64,000 nucleotides of DNA from an uncultured Oscillospiraceae bacterium (GTDB taxonomy: Bacteria; Bacillota; Clostridia; Oscillospirales; Oscillospiraceae): the NCBI GenBank assembly GCA_947581795.1, contig CANPVS010000003.1:51994-115993 (forward strand). The letters run 5' to 3'. Under the pieces are notes generated by a model that was given only the letters and a program-made list of their open reading frames with translations, was not told the DNA's origin and did not search any database. Position 1 is the first letter of the stretch, and the number at the start of each line of letters is the position of its first letter. The translations under genes and the position numbers were made by a program. Positions 32,950-41,119 of this stretch are shown here, in pieces.

Positions 32950-33234
32950 TCAGTCGTCTGTACCCCGGGCCTGGTTGGCCCCGAAGATGTAGCCCAGGAC
33001 CGTGACGGTCACCAGCTTGAAGACCTCGAAGGCGTTGGACACCAGCTCGCTGCGCAGGGTGAAGAACACGTCCAGCAGCACCAGCGCCATCATCCCGCCC
33101 ATGGCGGTGAACAGCACCGCCATGCCCGACTCCAGCCGGAGCCGGCCCATGGTCCGGCGGCACCGGGCCGCCTCCGCCAGGGTCTGCCCATCCTGGTTGA
33201 CGGCCGTTTTCGCCGCCTGCTCCTCCTCGTTCAT
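32950..33234 (-). CDS. Small membrane protein of unknown function
   Basis: 94 residues from the ATG at 33234 (GGAGGCGGAGC upstream). A charged N-terminal 40 residues (AARCRRTMGRLRLESG) is followed by two hydrophobic segments, GMAVLFTAMGGMMALVLLDVF and VFKLVTVTVLGYIFG, joined by a short loop. No family is recognised. Genes on both sides are on a different functional theme; it ends 71 bp before the MocR-like start and could be co-transcribed with it. Confidence 0.65.
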   Translation of the reverse strand: MNEEEQAAKTAVNQDGQTLAEAARCRRTMGRLRLESGMAVLFTAMGGMMALVLLDVFFTLRSELVSNAFEVFKLVTVTVLGYIFGANQARGTDD

Positions 33235-33333
33235 AGCTCCGCCTCCCTCACCCCATCCTATGCGCCGCGCCATTGACGGGTCCGGGCGATGATGCTATAC
33301 TTGTCCACACCCAAAAGGAAGGAGGCGCGGGAT

Positions 33334-34167
33334 ATGGCGCGTCAGCTGGAGCCCTGCCAGGCCATCGAGCGGAGCATCATCACCAAGTTCAGAAAGACCC
33401 TCTGGCGCCCCTTTGTGGAGGCGGTGAAACGCTATGAGCTCATCCAAGCCGGGGACCGCATCGCCGTGTGCATCTCCGGGGGCAAGGACTCCATGCTCAT
33501 GGCAAAGCTCATGCAGGAGCTGCACCGCCACTCTGACGTGCCCTTTGAGCTCACCTTCCTGGTCATGGACCCGGGCTACAGCCCCGCCAACCGGGAAAAA
33601 ATAGAGCAGAACGCCGCCCTTTTACAGGTGCCCGTGACCATCTTTGAGTCCGACATCTTCGCCGTGGCCAACAGCGTGGAGGAGAACCCCTGCTATCTCT
33701 GCGCCCGGATGCGCCGGGGCCACCTGTACAGCAAGGCCCAGGAGCTGGGCTGCAACAAGATCGCCCTGGGCCACCACTTCAGCGACGTGATCGAGACCAC
33801 CCTCATCGGCATGTTCTGGGGCGCGCAGCTGCAGGGCATGATGCCCAAGCTGCACAGCACCAACTTTCCCGGCATGGAGCTCATCCGCCCTCTGTACTGC
33901 GTCCATGAGGACGACATCATCGCCTGGGCCCGGTACAACCACCTGGAATTTCTTCAGTGCGCCTGCCGGTTCACCGCCAGCTCCGCCTACAGCGAGGGCG
34001 GCAGCAAGCGCAAAGAGGTGAAGGAGCTGCTGCGCGCCCTCCGGGCGGAAAATCCCAATTTGGAGAAGAGCGTATTCACCGCCCTGCACGCGGTGTGCCT
34101 GGACACCTTCCCCGGCTGGAAGTCCGGCGGCGTGGAGCACTCCTTTTTGGAGAAGTACGACGAATAA
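33334..34167 (+). CDS. TtcA-like PP-loop ATPase (tRNA thiolation family)
   Basis: 277 residues from the ATG at 33334 (AAGGAGG upstream). PP-loop SGGKDS at 48-53, a Cys pair CYLC at 120-123, HHFSD, and CAC at 208-210, which together resemble the cysteines that hold the iron-sulfur cluster of TtcA. TtcA thiolates cytidine 32 of certain tRNAs in an ATP-dependent reaction; this clade of Firmicute TtcA-like proteins has not all been tested, so the exact tRNA target is uncertain. Monocistronic, divergent from the small membrane protein gene, ending at a strong terminator. Confidence 0.83.
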   Translation: MARQLEPCQAIERSIITKFRKTLWRPFVEAVKRYELIQAGDRIAVCISGGKDSMLMAKLMQELHRHSDVPFELTFLVMDPGYSPANREKIEQNAALLQVPVTIFESDIFAVANSVEENPCYLCARMRRGHLYSKAQELGCNKIALGHHFSDVIETTLIGMFWGAQLQGMMPKLHSTNFPGMELIRPLYCVHEDDIIAWARYNHLEFLQCACRFTASSAYSEGGSKRKEVKELLRALRAENPNLEKSVFTALHAVCLDTFPGWKSGGVEHSFLEKYDE

Positions 34168-34175
34168 AAAAGAAA

Positions 34176-34202
34176 GGGCGCGTTTTCAACGCGCCCTTCA
34201 TT
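34176..34202 (+). terminator. Terminator after the ttcA-like gene
   Basis: GGGCGCGTT-ttc-AACGCGCCC followed by TTCATTATT; near twin of 24623-24649. Confidence 0.85.
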
Positions 34203-34209
34203 ATTGAAA

Positions 34210-34317
34210 GCCTCCCTCTGACGAGGGAGGTGGCCGCCGAAGGCGGTCGGAAGGAGAGAAAATAAATGTCTCTCCCCCAGTCTCGCTTCGCTCGACAGCC
34301 CCTCGTCAGAGGGGGCC
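34210..34317 (-). repeat. Palindromic intergenic repeat, copy 7 (inverted)
   Basis: Same family in the opposite orientation: begins GCCTCCCTCTGACGAGGGAG and ends CTCGTCAGAGGGGGCC. It sits between convergent genes, showing the element occurs in both orientations. Confidence 0.9.
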
Positions 34318-34330
34318 GGTTCTTATGCGC

Positions 34331-34555
34331 TTATTCTTTCAGCGACTGGACGAAGTCCCAGATGGCCTGGGCGGAGTTGAAGTTCTCCGGCTCCAGGTCC
34401 GCCATGGAAATCTCCACGTCGAACACGTCCATGAGCTCGTTGACCAGGGCGGTGATGTCGAAGGAGCCCAGGATGCCGTCGTCGATGAGGGCGGTCTCCT
34501 TCTCAAAGTCCACGTCGGGCCGCAGCTCGCGCAGTATCTCCATCAGTTCTTCCAT
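34331..34555 (-). CDS. Acyl carrier protein-like protein
   Basis: 74 residues from the ATG at 34555 (AAGGAGGAAACG upstream). Four-helix carrier fold with IDDGILGSFDITALV, where the Ser of GSFD is the expected 4'-phosphopantetheine attachment site (DSx in most ACPs, GSF here, close to D-alanyl carrier proteins). Such carriers hold an acyl or aminoacyl group as thioester. It is not next to fatty-acid genes but follows a hexapeptide acyltransferase and 4-hydroxybutyryl-CoA dehydratase in one operon, suggesting a dedicated acyl transfer reaction. Confidence 0.85.
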   Translation of the reverse strand: MEELMEILRELRPDVDFEKETALIDDGILGSFDITALVNELMDVFDVEISMADLEPENFNSAQAIWDFVQSLKE

Positions 34556-34581
34556 AGTGACGTTTCCTCCTTGTGGGCGGC

Positions 34582-35151
34582 TCACTTGCCGCCGGTCAGT
34601 TTCTTCTCGAATTCCAAAAGCCCCTTCTCCCGCTCCTTGATGCGGCGGGCGGGGATGCCGATGTAGATGCCCCAGGGCTCGGTGGACTTGTTGATGAGGG
34701 TCATGGACCCGAAGGAGCAGCCCTCGCCCACGTCCACGCCGGGCATAAAGGAGCAGCAGGTGCCGGTGAGCACGTGCTTGTGCAGCACCACCGGCAGGTT
34801 CTTCTCGAACCGGAACTGCCGGGGCACGGTGGGGTTGTTGAGGCTGGCCCCGGAGAAGTCGTCGCTGGTGGCGTAAAAGGCGTTGCGGGAGGAGATGCCC
34901 ACGAAGTCCTCGATGGTGATGGAGGATTCTCCCGCATAAAACTCGCAGTTGGAGCTGATATGTACGTGGGTGCCGATGTTGATCTCCCCGTTCAGGATGG
35001 TGAAATCGTCGATGAGCACGTGGTCGCCGATGGAGATCTGGTCCGGGGTGTAGATGCGGCAGGTGCGGCTGATGAGCACGTTCCGGCCCAGGGCCTTGAA
35101 GCCTATCTCCTTCAGCTCCCGGTTGGTGTAATAGGGGTTCAGCTTTGCCAT
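34582..35151 (-). CDS. Hexapeptide-repeat (left-handed beta-helix) acyltransferase
   Basis: 189 residues. Repeated [LIV]-G-x4 turns (ISIGDHVLIDDFTILNG, INIGTHVHISSNCEFYAG, ITIEDFVGISSRN, VDVGEGCSFGSMTLINKS) form a left-handed beta-helix, with EPWGIYIGIPARRIKER as the usual C-terminal end. The family transfers acetyl or other acyl groups to sugars or antibiotics. The spacing to its neighbours is tight: 1 bp after the dehydratase stop and 26 bp before the carrier protein start, so the carrier may supply its acyl donor. Acceptor unknown. Confidence 0.85.
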   Translation of the reverse strand: MAKLNPYYTNRELKEIGFKALGRNVLISRTCRIYTPDQISIGDHVLIDDFTILNGEINIGTHVHISSNCEFYAGESSITIEDFVGISSRNAFYATSDDFSGASLNNPTVPRQFRFEKNLPVVLHKHVLTGTCCSFMPGVDVGEGCSFGSMTLINKSTEPWGIYIGIPARRIKEREKGLLEFEKKLTGGK

Positions 35152-35152
35152 A

Positions 35153-36610
35153 TCACTTTTCCTCTTTCAGGCCGACGATGTCCTTGGCCAGCTTTTTCTT
35201 CCCCTCCAGGTCGCTCTGGCGGGAGATGATGATGCGCTGGGCCTGGGGCGAGCCCGCCCCGTGGAGGCTCTCGGTGCGGTAGCCCACCGCGGCGGCGCCC
35301 AATGTCAGGTTCTCAATGAGCCGCAGGATGCGAAGCCTGTCTTCCGTGGGCACGTCCGCCCGGCCCTTCAGATACTTGTCCACATAGGGGCCCAGCTCCG
35401 GGTCGCGCAGGTCCGCCTCGGAGGGGCAGGTCACCATGAGCCCGCCGGCCAGGTCCTCGGCCAGGCGCGCGATCTCATAGGGATACCGGGTCACGTTTTG
35501 CTTGCACACGTTGGCCAGCAGGGTATCCACCATGCAGTTGCCCGCCTCGGTCATGTGGCCGGCGGCGGAGCAGGCCACGCCGCAGCAGTAGAGGGTCTCG
35601 TTCAGGTGGGTCATCTCGATGAGCTTGTCCTTGATGTGGCTTGCCTTGGGCACGCCGTTGTAGTCCGCAGCGGTGGCCGCCGCGCCGATGAGCACGTCGC
35701 CCACGCCCACCTTGCAGCCGCCGTAGCTCTGGCGGTGGTAGCTGGCAAACCGCTCCACCAGCACGGTGGCGAACTCCGTCTCGCCGTTCAGGAAGATGCG
35801 GTCGTTGGGCACGAACACGTCGTCGAAAATGACCAGCGCCTCCATGCCGCCGAAGGTGGGGTTGCCCCGGTCCATGGTGCCCGGCTCGGTCTTGCGGGTG
35901 TCGCAGCTCTGCCGGCCCACGATCATGAACACGCCCTCCGCGTCGATGGGCACGGAAAAGGCCACGGCGTAGTCCTTATCCTCCGGCTTCATGGCCTGGG
36001 TGGGCATGACCAATATCTCGTGGGAGTTGGAGGCCCCCGTCTGGTGGGCCTTGGCCCCCCGGACCACGATGCCGTCCGGCCGGCGCTCCACCACGCGGAG
36101 GAACAGGTCCTTGTCCGCCTGGGCATGAGGCGCCACGCTCCGGTCGCCCTTGGGGTCCGTCATGGCCCCGTCCACCACCAGGTCCTTCTCCTGGACATAG
36201 CGGAGGAACTTCTCAAAGTTCTCGAAATAGTGGGTGCCGTGGGCCTTGTCCACCTCGTAGGCGGTGGCGTACACGGCGTTGAAAGCGTCCAGCCCCACGC
36301 ACCGCTGGAAGCAGGCGCCGGTCTTCTGGCCCAGCAGCCGCTGCATGTTTACCTTTTTCACCAGGTCGTCGGGGCTCTGGTGAATGTGGCAGAAGCGGTT
36401 GATGCGCTCCCCCGTGAGATGGCTCGTCGCGGTCATCAGGTCCTGGTACTGAGGGTCCTGGGCCAGGTCATAGGTCATCTTCACGGAGTTGAGGCTGGGC
36501 CGGAGGATGGGGTCGTCCGCCGCATTGGTGATCTGCTTGCCGAACATATATATCCTTGTGTGCAGGGCGCGGATACTCTCCACGTACTGCTCGCCGGTCA
36601 TAAGGGCCAT
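35153..36610 (-). CDS. abfD: 4-hydroxybutyryl-CoA dehydratase / vinylacetyl-CoA delta-isomerase
   Basis: 485 residues. All iron-sulfur ligands described for the Clostridium aminobutyricum enzyme are present at almost the same numbers: Cys100 and Cys104 in GACFQRCVG, His292 and Cys299 in SYHRQSYGGCKVG. The fold is the FAD acyl-CoA dehydrogenase type. It converts 4-hydroxybutyryl-CoA to crotonyl-CoA by a radical mechanism, in succinate or 4-aminobutyrate fermentation to butyrate. The CoA-transferase and 4-hydroxybutyrate dehydrogenase usually linked to it are not in the window; the operon instead continues with an acyltransferase and carrier protein. Confidence 0.95.
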   Translation of the reverse strand: MALMTGEQYVESIRALHTRIYMFGKQITNAADDPILRPSLNSVKMTYDLAQDPQYQDLMTATSHLTGERINRFCHIHQSPDDLVKKVNMQRLLGQKTGACFQRCVGLDAFNAVYATAYEVDKAHGTHYFENFEKFLRYVQEKDLVVDGAMTDPKGDRSVAPHAQADKDLFLRVVERRPDGIVVRGAKAHQTGASNSHEILVMPTQAMKPEDKDYAVAFSVPIDAEGVFMIVGRQSCDTRKTEPGTMDRGNPTFGGMEALVIFDDVFVPNDRIFLNGETEFATVLVERFASYHRQSYGGCKVGVGDVLIGAAATAADYNGVPKASHIKDKLIEMTHLNETLYCCGVACSAAGHMTEAGNCMVDTLLANVCKQNVTRYPYEIARLAEDLAGGLMVTCPSEADLRDPELGPYVDKYLKGRADVPTEDRLRILRLIENLTLGAAAVGYRTESLHGAGSPQAQRIIISRQSDLEGKKKLAKDIVGLKEEK

Positions 36611-36646
36611 AGCTCAACGTCCTTTCTATGCAATATATTTGTCTGC

Positions 36647-36675
36647 ATTATAACATGCGGGATGCCCGATTACAA
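36647..36675 (-). promoter_or_regulatory. Sigma-A promoter of the abfD operon
   Basis: Minus strand TTGTAA (36675-36670), 17 bp, TATAAT (36652-36647), 36 bp before the abfD start. Confidence 0.8.
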
Positions 36676-36683
36676 CAACCGCC

Positions 36684-37481
36684 TCAGAAGAACACGCCCG
36701 TGGGCAGGGCGATCTCGTAGTACTCCGCGCCGGCCATGCCATATAACCGGCCGGGGAAGTAGAGCTGGCCGTCGGTGCTGAACCAGAGATTCTCCGTGTC
36801 GGCGTTGCCGATGGCGGTGGTCCGGGCGTACTGCTGGTCGTAGAAGTCCGGGTCCGTCTGGTCCTTCACGAAGCCGAACTGGTGGGTGAACTCCTCCCCC
36901 AATGTCTCCAGCTCCCGGGTCTTCACGGCCGCCTCGTCCTGGCCCAGCAGGGCCAATATCTCCGGGCCGGTGACGGCCTGGCCGGTGGCCATGTCCAGGT
37001 TGTAGCCGGTGTGGAAGAGGCTGTCGTTCATCTGCTCCACCATGAGGATGCTCAGGATGCGGTTTCCCGCGATGGCGCACTCATAGTGGACGTCGAACAT
37101 GGGGTCCTCCGCCAGGTCCACGAAGGCCTCGTCAATGGCGGCGTTGATGGCCGCCGCCCCGGGGCAGTCCAACTTGATGTGGGCGATGACGCCGGGATAG
37201 GTCCAGCCGTCCTCGACGCAGTCGTCCACCGTCAGGGAGGCGTAGTTGGGAACGCCGCCGGACGCCGCCGCGCCGGGGGCGGGCAGGGGGGAGGGTACGG
37301 GCGTGGCCGTCACGGCGGCCGTCCCCGGCGGGGTCCAGATGGGCTGTTCCGTGGGGGCGGGCGTGTTGGTGGGCTCCGGGACCCGGGCCCCCATCATATT
37401 CCCCAGCACATCCTCCGTGCCGCACCCGGCCAGCAGGCCGAGGCACAGCGCCAGCGTCAATATCAAAGCGAACCGCTTCAT
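36684..37481 (-). CDS. Lipoprotein with DUF3298/RsiV-like C-terminal region
   Basis: 265 residues from the ATG at 37481, which has AAGGAG 9 bp upstream; an alternative ATG at 37499 overlaps the mutY stop (ATGA). Lipoprotein signal ending LCLGLLAGC, then a Pro/Thr-rich linker of about 45 residues (EPTNTPAPTEQPIW and so on) and a globular domain ending with TTAIGNADTENLWFSTDGQL and LPTGVFF, resembling the DUF3298 domain found in anti-sigma and lysozyme-binding proteins. Anchored outside the membrane by a flexible tether. Probably co-transcribed with mutY by position only. Confidence 0.72.
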   Translation of the reverse strand: MKRFALILTLALCLGLLAGCGTEDVLGNMMGARVPEPTNTPAPTEQPIWTPPGTAAVTATPVPSPLPAPGAAASGGVPNYASLTVDDCVEDGWTYPGVIAHIKLDCPGAAAINAAIDEAFVDLAEDPMFDVHYECAIAGNRILSILMVEQMNDSLFHTGYNLDMATGQAVTGPEILALLGQDEAAVKTRELETLGEEFTHQFGFVKDQTDPDFYDQQYARTTAIGNADTENLWFSTDGQLYFPGRLYGMAGAEYYEIALPTGVFF

Positions 37482-37495
37482 AAGCTCCAGCTCCT

Positions 37496-38530
37496 TCATA
37501 ACAGGGCCTTGTAGACCCGGAACGCCGCGGGCACGGCGTATGTATCCGCCCGCTGGGCGGGGGTGGTCCAGGCGAACCGCTCCGGCGCCGCGGCGCACTG
37601 TATCCGCCAGCCGGTCATGTGCCATTCCAGGTGGGTAAAGATGTGCACCGCCTCCCCGCAGGGTGCGGCGGAGACGGGCCCGCAGCCCCAGGCCTCCGCC
37701 TGGGCCATGGCTTCCTCCTCCGAGAGCACCCCCTCCACGTTGGGAAGCTCCCACATCCCCGCGAGAAGTCCCTTGTCCGGCCGGCGGACCAATGCCGCCC
37801 GACCATCGTATTCCAGGATGAACACCGTCCGGCGCTGGACCTTCCGGGGCCGTTTTTCCGGCATCACCGGGAAGTCAGTCTGTGCCCCGGCCTCGTTGGC
37901 CCGGCACATGTCCCGCAGGGGGCAGGCATCGCAGTCCGGGGTGCCGGGCAGGCATACCGTCTCCCCCAGCTCCATGAGGGCGGAGGTGAAGTCCCCGCAC
38001 CGCCGGGCGGGGTACTGAGCCCGCAGGTCCTCCCGGAAGAAGGTCTTCACGGCGGCGTCGCCGATGCTGTCGGGGCAGCAGGTGAGCCGGGCGCATATGC
38101 GCAGCACGTTCCCGTCCACGGCGGGTTCGGGCAGCCCGAAGGCGATGGAGGCCACCGCCCCGGCGGTGTAGTCCCCGACGCCGGGCAGGGCCCGCAGGGC
38201 CCCGGCATCCGCGGGAAGCTCCCCGCCATACTTTTCCACGATGACCTTGGCGGCCTTGTGCAGGTTCCGGGCCCGGGAGTAGTATCCCAGCCCCTCCCAC
38301 AGCTTCAGCACCGTCTCCTCCGGGGCCGCTGCCAGGTCCCGGACCGTGGGCAGGGCAGCCATGAAGCGGTCAAAGTAGCCCTTCACGGCCTCGATGCGGG
38401 TCTGCTGGAGCATGATCTCCGACACCCACACCCGGTAGGGAGAGGGGTCACGCCGCCATGGCAGGTCCCGGACATGGGCGTCGTACCAGGGCAGCAGCGC
38501 CCCGGCGAGACCTTCCGGCAGATGCTCCAT
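37496..38530 (-). CDS. mutY: A/G-specific adenine glycosylase MutY
   Basis: 344 residues. Helix-hairpin-helix glycosylase domain with the catalytic Glu in VSEIMLQQTRIEAV, LPGVGDYTAGAV, 4Fe-4S cluster cysteines in CLPGTPDCDACPLRDMC, and a C-terminal NUDIX-like domain (from about 230) that recognises 8-oxoguanine. It removes adenine mispaired with 8-oxoguanine and prevents G to T changes. The lipoprotein gene follows it with almost no gap. Confidence 0.95.
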   Translation of the reverse strand: MEHLPEGLAGALLPWYDAHVRDLPWRRDPSPYRVWVSEIMLQQTRIEAVKGYFDRFMAALPTVRDLAAAPEETVLKLWEGLGYYSRARNLHKAAKVIVEKYGGELPADAGALRALPGVGDYTAGAVASIAFGLPEPAVDGNVLRICARLTCCPDSIGDAAVKTFFREDLRAQYPARRCGDFTSALMELGETVCLPGTPDCDACPLRDMCRANEAGAQTDFPVMPEKRPRKVQRRTVFILEYDGRAALVRRPDKGLLAGMWELPNVEGVLSEEEAMAQAEAWGCGPVSAAPCGEAVHIFTHLEWHMTGWRIQCAAAPERFAWTTPAQRADTYAVPAAFRVYKALL

Positions 38531-38614
38531 AGGGCTCGTCCTCCTCCTATTATAGTATGTCCCGCCCGGCGGGCGCGGTCGTTTTCTGTTATCTCGATTA
38601 TCTGTTTATTTTTT

Positions 38615-38645
38615 GGTATAATAGCGGCTTCGGCGCTATTATACC
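38615..38645. repeat. Palindrome with TATAAT in both arms (first of two)
   Basis: 12-bp perfect inverted repeat GGTATAATAGCG / CGCTATTATACC with a 7-base loop. Each arm contains a -10-like TATAAT, one per strand. Confidence 0.8.
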
Positions 38646-38692
38646 ATGTCGCGCGGTTTCGGCGTAAGCCGGGAGCACGACCGGTATTTTGA

Positions 38693-38723
38693 GGTATAAT
38701 AGCGATTTTATCATTATTATACC
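38693..38723. repeat. Palindrome with TATAAT in both arms (second of two)
   Basis: GGTATAATAG ... ATTATTATACC: the same outer arms as 38615-38645, 78 bp away, with a changed centre. The left arm GGTATAATAGCG is identical in both. Between them and around them nothing else is coded. Confidence 0.75.
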
Positions 38724-38880
38724 ACGCAGCGAGGGCGTAAAACAAGACGCGCCCGCCGGGACGAGGACCGTGTGAACGATGGAAAAAGCGGCGCTCCGGA
38801 AAGGAGCGCCGCTTGAGACTGTCAAAGTCCCGCAGATCAGTCGTATATGTGTCACGTCCGCCTTGTTTGTTCGTTATCTT

Positions 38881-40008
38881 TCATTTTGCCCCGGGGCGGT
38901 AAATGACGTTCGTGACCGCAGCGGGGGCCTCTCCCTGGTCCCAGCCGTCTATGGTGTAGCGCATCAGCACCTTCACGTCCCCGCCGGTGAGGCAGCCGAC
39001 CTCGACGGAGTATTCCTTCTCCCCGGTGTCGATGAACAGGGCCTCGTCCTCCGTGAGCGCAAGAAACTGCAGCAGGCCCGGCACGTCCACGCCGCAGTAT
39101 TTCAGCGGCGATCTCTCCCCGGCCTCCAAATCCCGGAAGCCCGGCGCGGGCCGCAGGACCCGGGCCCGGCGCCGTCCGCCGATCCAGCCGAAATGGGACC
39201 CGTCGTACTCCACCTGCTCCCCCGTCTCCCGGATGCCCCAGATGGGGACGACCTGGTTGGGCTGGGCGAAGGTGACGGCCCCGTCCTTTGGAAACGCCCG
39301 CAGGTTCACAACGATGGCCGACGCCCAGCCGCACCGGAACGTGCTCAGCGGCGCGGAGGAGATATTCTTGCGGATATTGGGGAAGGCATACTCGAAAAAG
39401 CCGCCGCCCACGCGGTAGCTGCCCTCAGCCAGCCGCCAGCCCAGACGGGACAGCTGCTCCTCGGTGCCGTTCATGAGCTTGTCGTAGAGCTGCCGGGCCT
39501 CCGGTGTATCCTGCTCCGCGACGAGGGCGCAGAAGCTGTCCAGGAGCTTATCGTATTCCTCGTCCGGCATATGCTCTCCGCTGTCCACGGCGAAGAAGTC
39601 ATGCAGCGCCTTCTCCGCCTGGGCCACGCCCGCGGCGGCGGCTTTTTCCAGCCACTGGCGGGACTGGACCTCGTCCTTGGGGCAGCCCGTGCCGCTGTAG
39701 AGCATCACGCCCACGTTGCTCATGGCGTTGGGAAGGCCCGCCTCGGCGGCCTTCAGGAACCAGTTGTAGGCCTCCTTCATGTTGGGTATGACCTTTTCCT
39801 GGCCCCAGGGCATGAGGGACGGGAGTTTCGCCGCCTGATACTGCTTATAGAAATACAGATTGCCGATGGCGAACATCCCCATGGCGCTTCCGGCATCCGC
39901 CGCCTTTTTGTAGGCGTTGAACGCCTCGTCCAGCTTGCCGGCGTTCTCAAAGGCCAGGCCCTTTTCCAGCTGGGCCTGCTCGTTCATGGGCGGTTTTTTA
40001 AAAAACAT
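38881..40008 (-). CDS. Sel1-repeat protein with unknown C-terminal domain
   Basis: 375 residues. Residues 10-150 are Sel1/TPR-like helical repeats (FNAYKKAADAGSAMGMFAIG, YNWFLKAAEAGLPNAMSNVG, RQWLEKAAAAGVAQAEKALH) that bind other proteins. The C-terminal 200 residues (from about 180) contain a beta-rich unknown domain. It overlaps the ADP-ribosylglycohydrolase gene by 11 bp and has GGAGGGAAAG before its start, so it is the last gene of a tightly packed operon. A scaffold role for the other island products is an inference. Confidence 0.75.
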   Translation of the reverse strand: MFFKKPPMNEQAQLEKGLAFENAGKLDEAFNAYKKAADAGSAMGMFAIGNLYFYKQYQAAKLPSLMPWGQEKVIPNMKEAYNWFLKAAEAGLPNAMSNVGVMLYSGTGCPKDEVQSRQWLEKAAAAGVAQAEKALHDFFAVDSGEHMPDEEYDKLLDSFCALVAEQDTPEARQLYDKLMNGTEEQLSRLGWRLAEGSYRVGGGFFEYAFPNIRKNISSAPLSTFRCGWASAIVVNLRAFPKDGAVTFAQPNQVVPIWGIRETGEQVEYDGSHFGWIGGRRRARVLRPAPGFRDLEAGERSPLKYCGVDVPGLLQFLALTEDEALFIDTGEKEYSVEVGCLTGGDVKVLMRYTIDGWDQGEAPAAVTNVIYRPGAK

Positions 40009-41119
40009 CGGTCTTTCCCTCCGGGCTGTAGGTCATGGAGACATACTTGCTCTCCCACATCGGGTCGCACATGTCATCATCGTCCACCTGGCAGTCATGC
40101 CACAGGTCCTCCGCCACCTCTTCGATCACGTCCCGCAGTTCCAGCTTATCCAGGAATTTTTGCGGGATGGCGTCATAGCCCAGGGCGGCCCCCAGGATAT
40201 TGCCCGCGATGGAGCCGGTGGAGTCGCTGTCCCCGTCGTGGTTCACCGCGGCGATGACGCCCCTCTCAAAGTCATCGGCATATCGCAGCGCGCAGTACAC
40301 CGCGATGGCCAGGGCCTCGTCTCCGTACCAGCCCTCGCCCAGCTGCCGGATAGCGGCCAGGTCGTCCGCGGCCGTCCCGGCCAGGTCCACCGCCTTTTTC
40401 ATCAGGGCCAGCAGCTCGTCCACGTGCTTTGCCTTTGGGAAGACGGCAGGCAGGGCCGCCATGGCGTCCTGTACCGCCGCGGCCACCGTGTCGCCGTGGC
40501 CGGAGACGCGGGAGATGATGTGGGCAAGCATGGCCGCGGGCAGGTATCCCAGCTCGTGGCCGTGGGTCAGCACCGCCGCTTTTGCGCCGATGAGGTCTAT
40601 ATCCTCCTGGGTGCGGGGGCGGTCGTTGAAATAAAGGCCGATGGGCGCGGCCCGCATGACGCCGCCGCAGCCCTTGCTGTGGTTCAGGGGCCTTTCCATG
40701 GTCCCGTTCCCTCCGGCCGCCAGGGCGGACAGGCAGGTGTTGCCCGGCGCCCGGCGGCTGAAGAGCGCCGGGACGTTCGTGAGCCACGAATAACGCTCTC
40801 CCTCCGGCAGGGGATAGCTCTCCGTCTGGGTCCGATACCAGTCCTGATAGCAGGGCCCGATGTATCCCTCATAGGGGCCCATGATGCCCCGGGTCATCCC
40901 CCGGGTGGTGCCCAGAAGCAGCCCCGCGGCGGTGAACAGGGTCATCTGGGTGTCGTCGGATATCTCCGCGATGCCGCGGCGCAGCTCATATTCTGTTATC
41001 CCGTTCTTGCCGTACCGGTGGAAAATGGACGCGGCGGACATGAATTCCACCGGGTAGCCCAGGGCGTCCCCCGCCGCGCCGCCTATGAGGCAGCCCTTGA
41101 ATCTGTTCAGTTCACGCAT
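39998..41119 (-). CDS. ADP-ribosylglycohydrolase (DraG/ARH family)
   Basis: 373 residues from the ATG at 41119. Family signatures: GCLIGGAAGDALGYPVEF, the first metal site SDDTQM, and the second metal site HDGDSDSTGSIAGNILGA near residue 300. The enzymes use two Mg or Mn ions to remove ADP-ribose from arginine or other residues. The gene overlaps the preceding two-domain gene by 8 bp. A macrodomain protein 4 kb upstream on the same strand also acts on ADP-ribose, so the island holds two different erasers of ADP-ribosylation, but no ADP-ribosyltransferase is visible. Confidence 0.92.
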   Translation of the reverse strand: MRELNRFKGCLIGGAAGDALGYPVEFMSAASIFHRYGKNGITEYELRRGIAEISDDTQMTLFTAAGLLLGTTRGMTRGIMGPYEGYIGPCYQDWYRTQTESYPLPEGERYSWLTNVPALFSRRAPGNTCLSALAAGGNGTMERPLNHSKGCGGVMRAAPIGLYFNDRPRTQEDIDLIGAKAAVLTHGHELGYLPAAMLAHIISRVSGHGDTVAAAVQDAMAALPAVFPKAKHVDELLALMKKAVDLAGTAADDLAAIRQLGEGWYGDEALAIAVYCALRYADDFERGVIAAVNHDGDSDSTGSIAGNILGAALGYDAIPQKFLDKLELRDVIEEVAEDLWHDCQVDDDDMCDPMWESKYVSMTYSPEGKTDVF

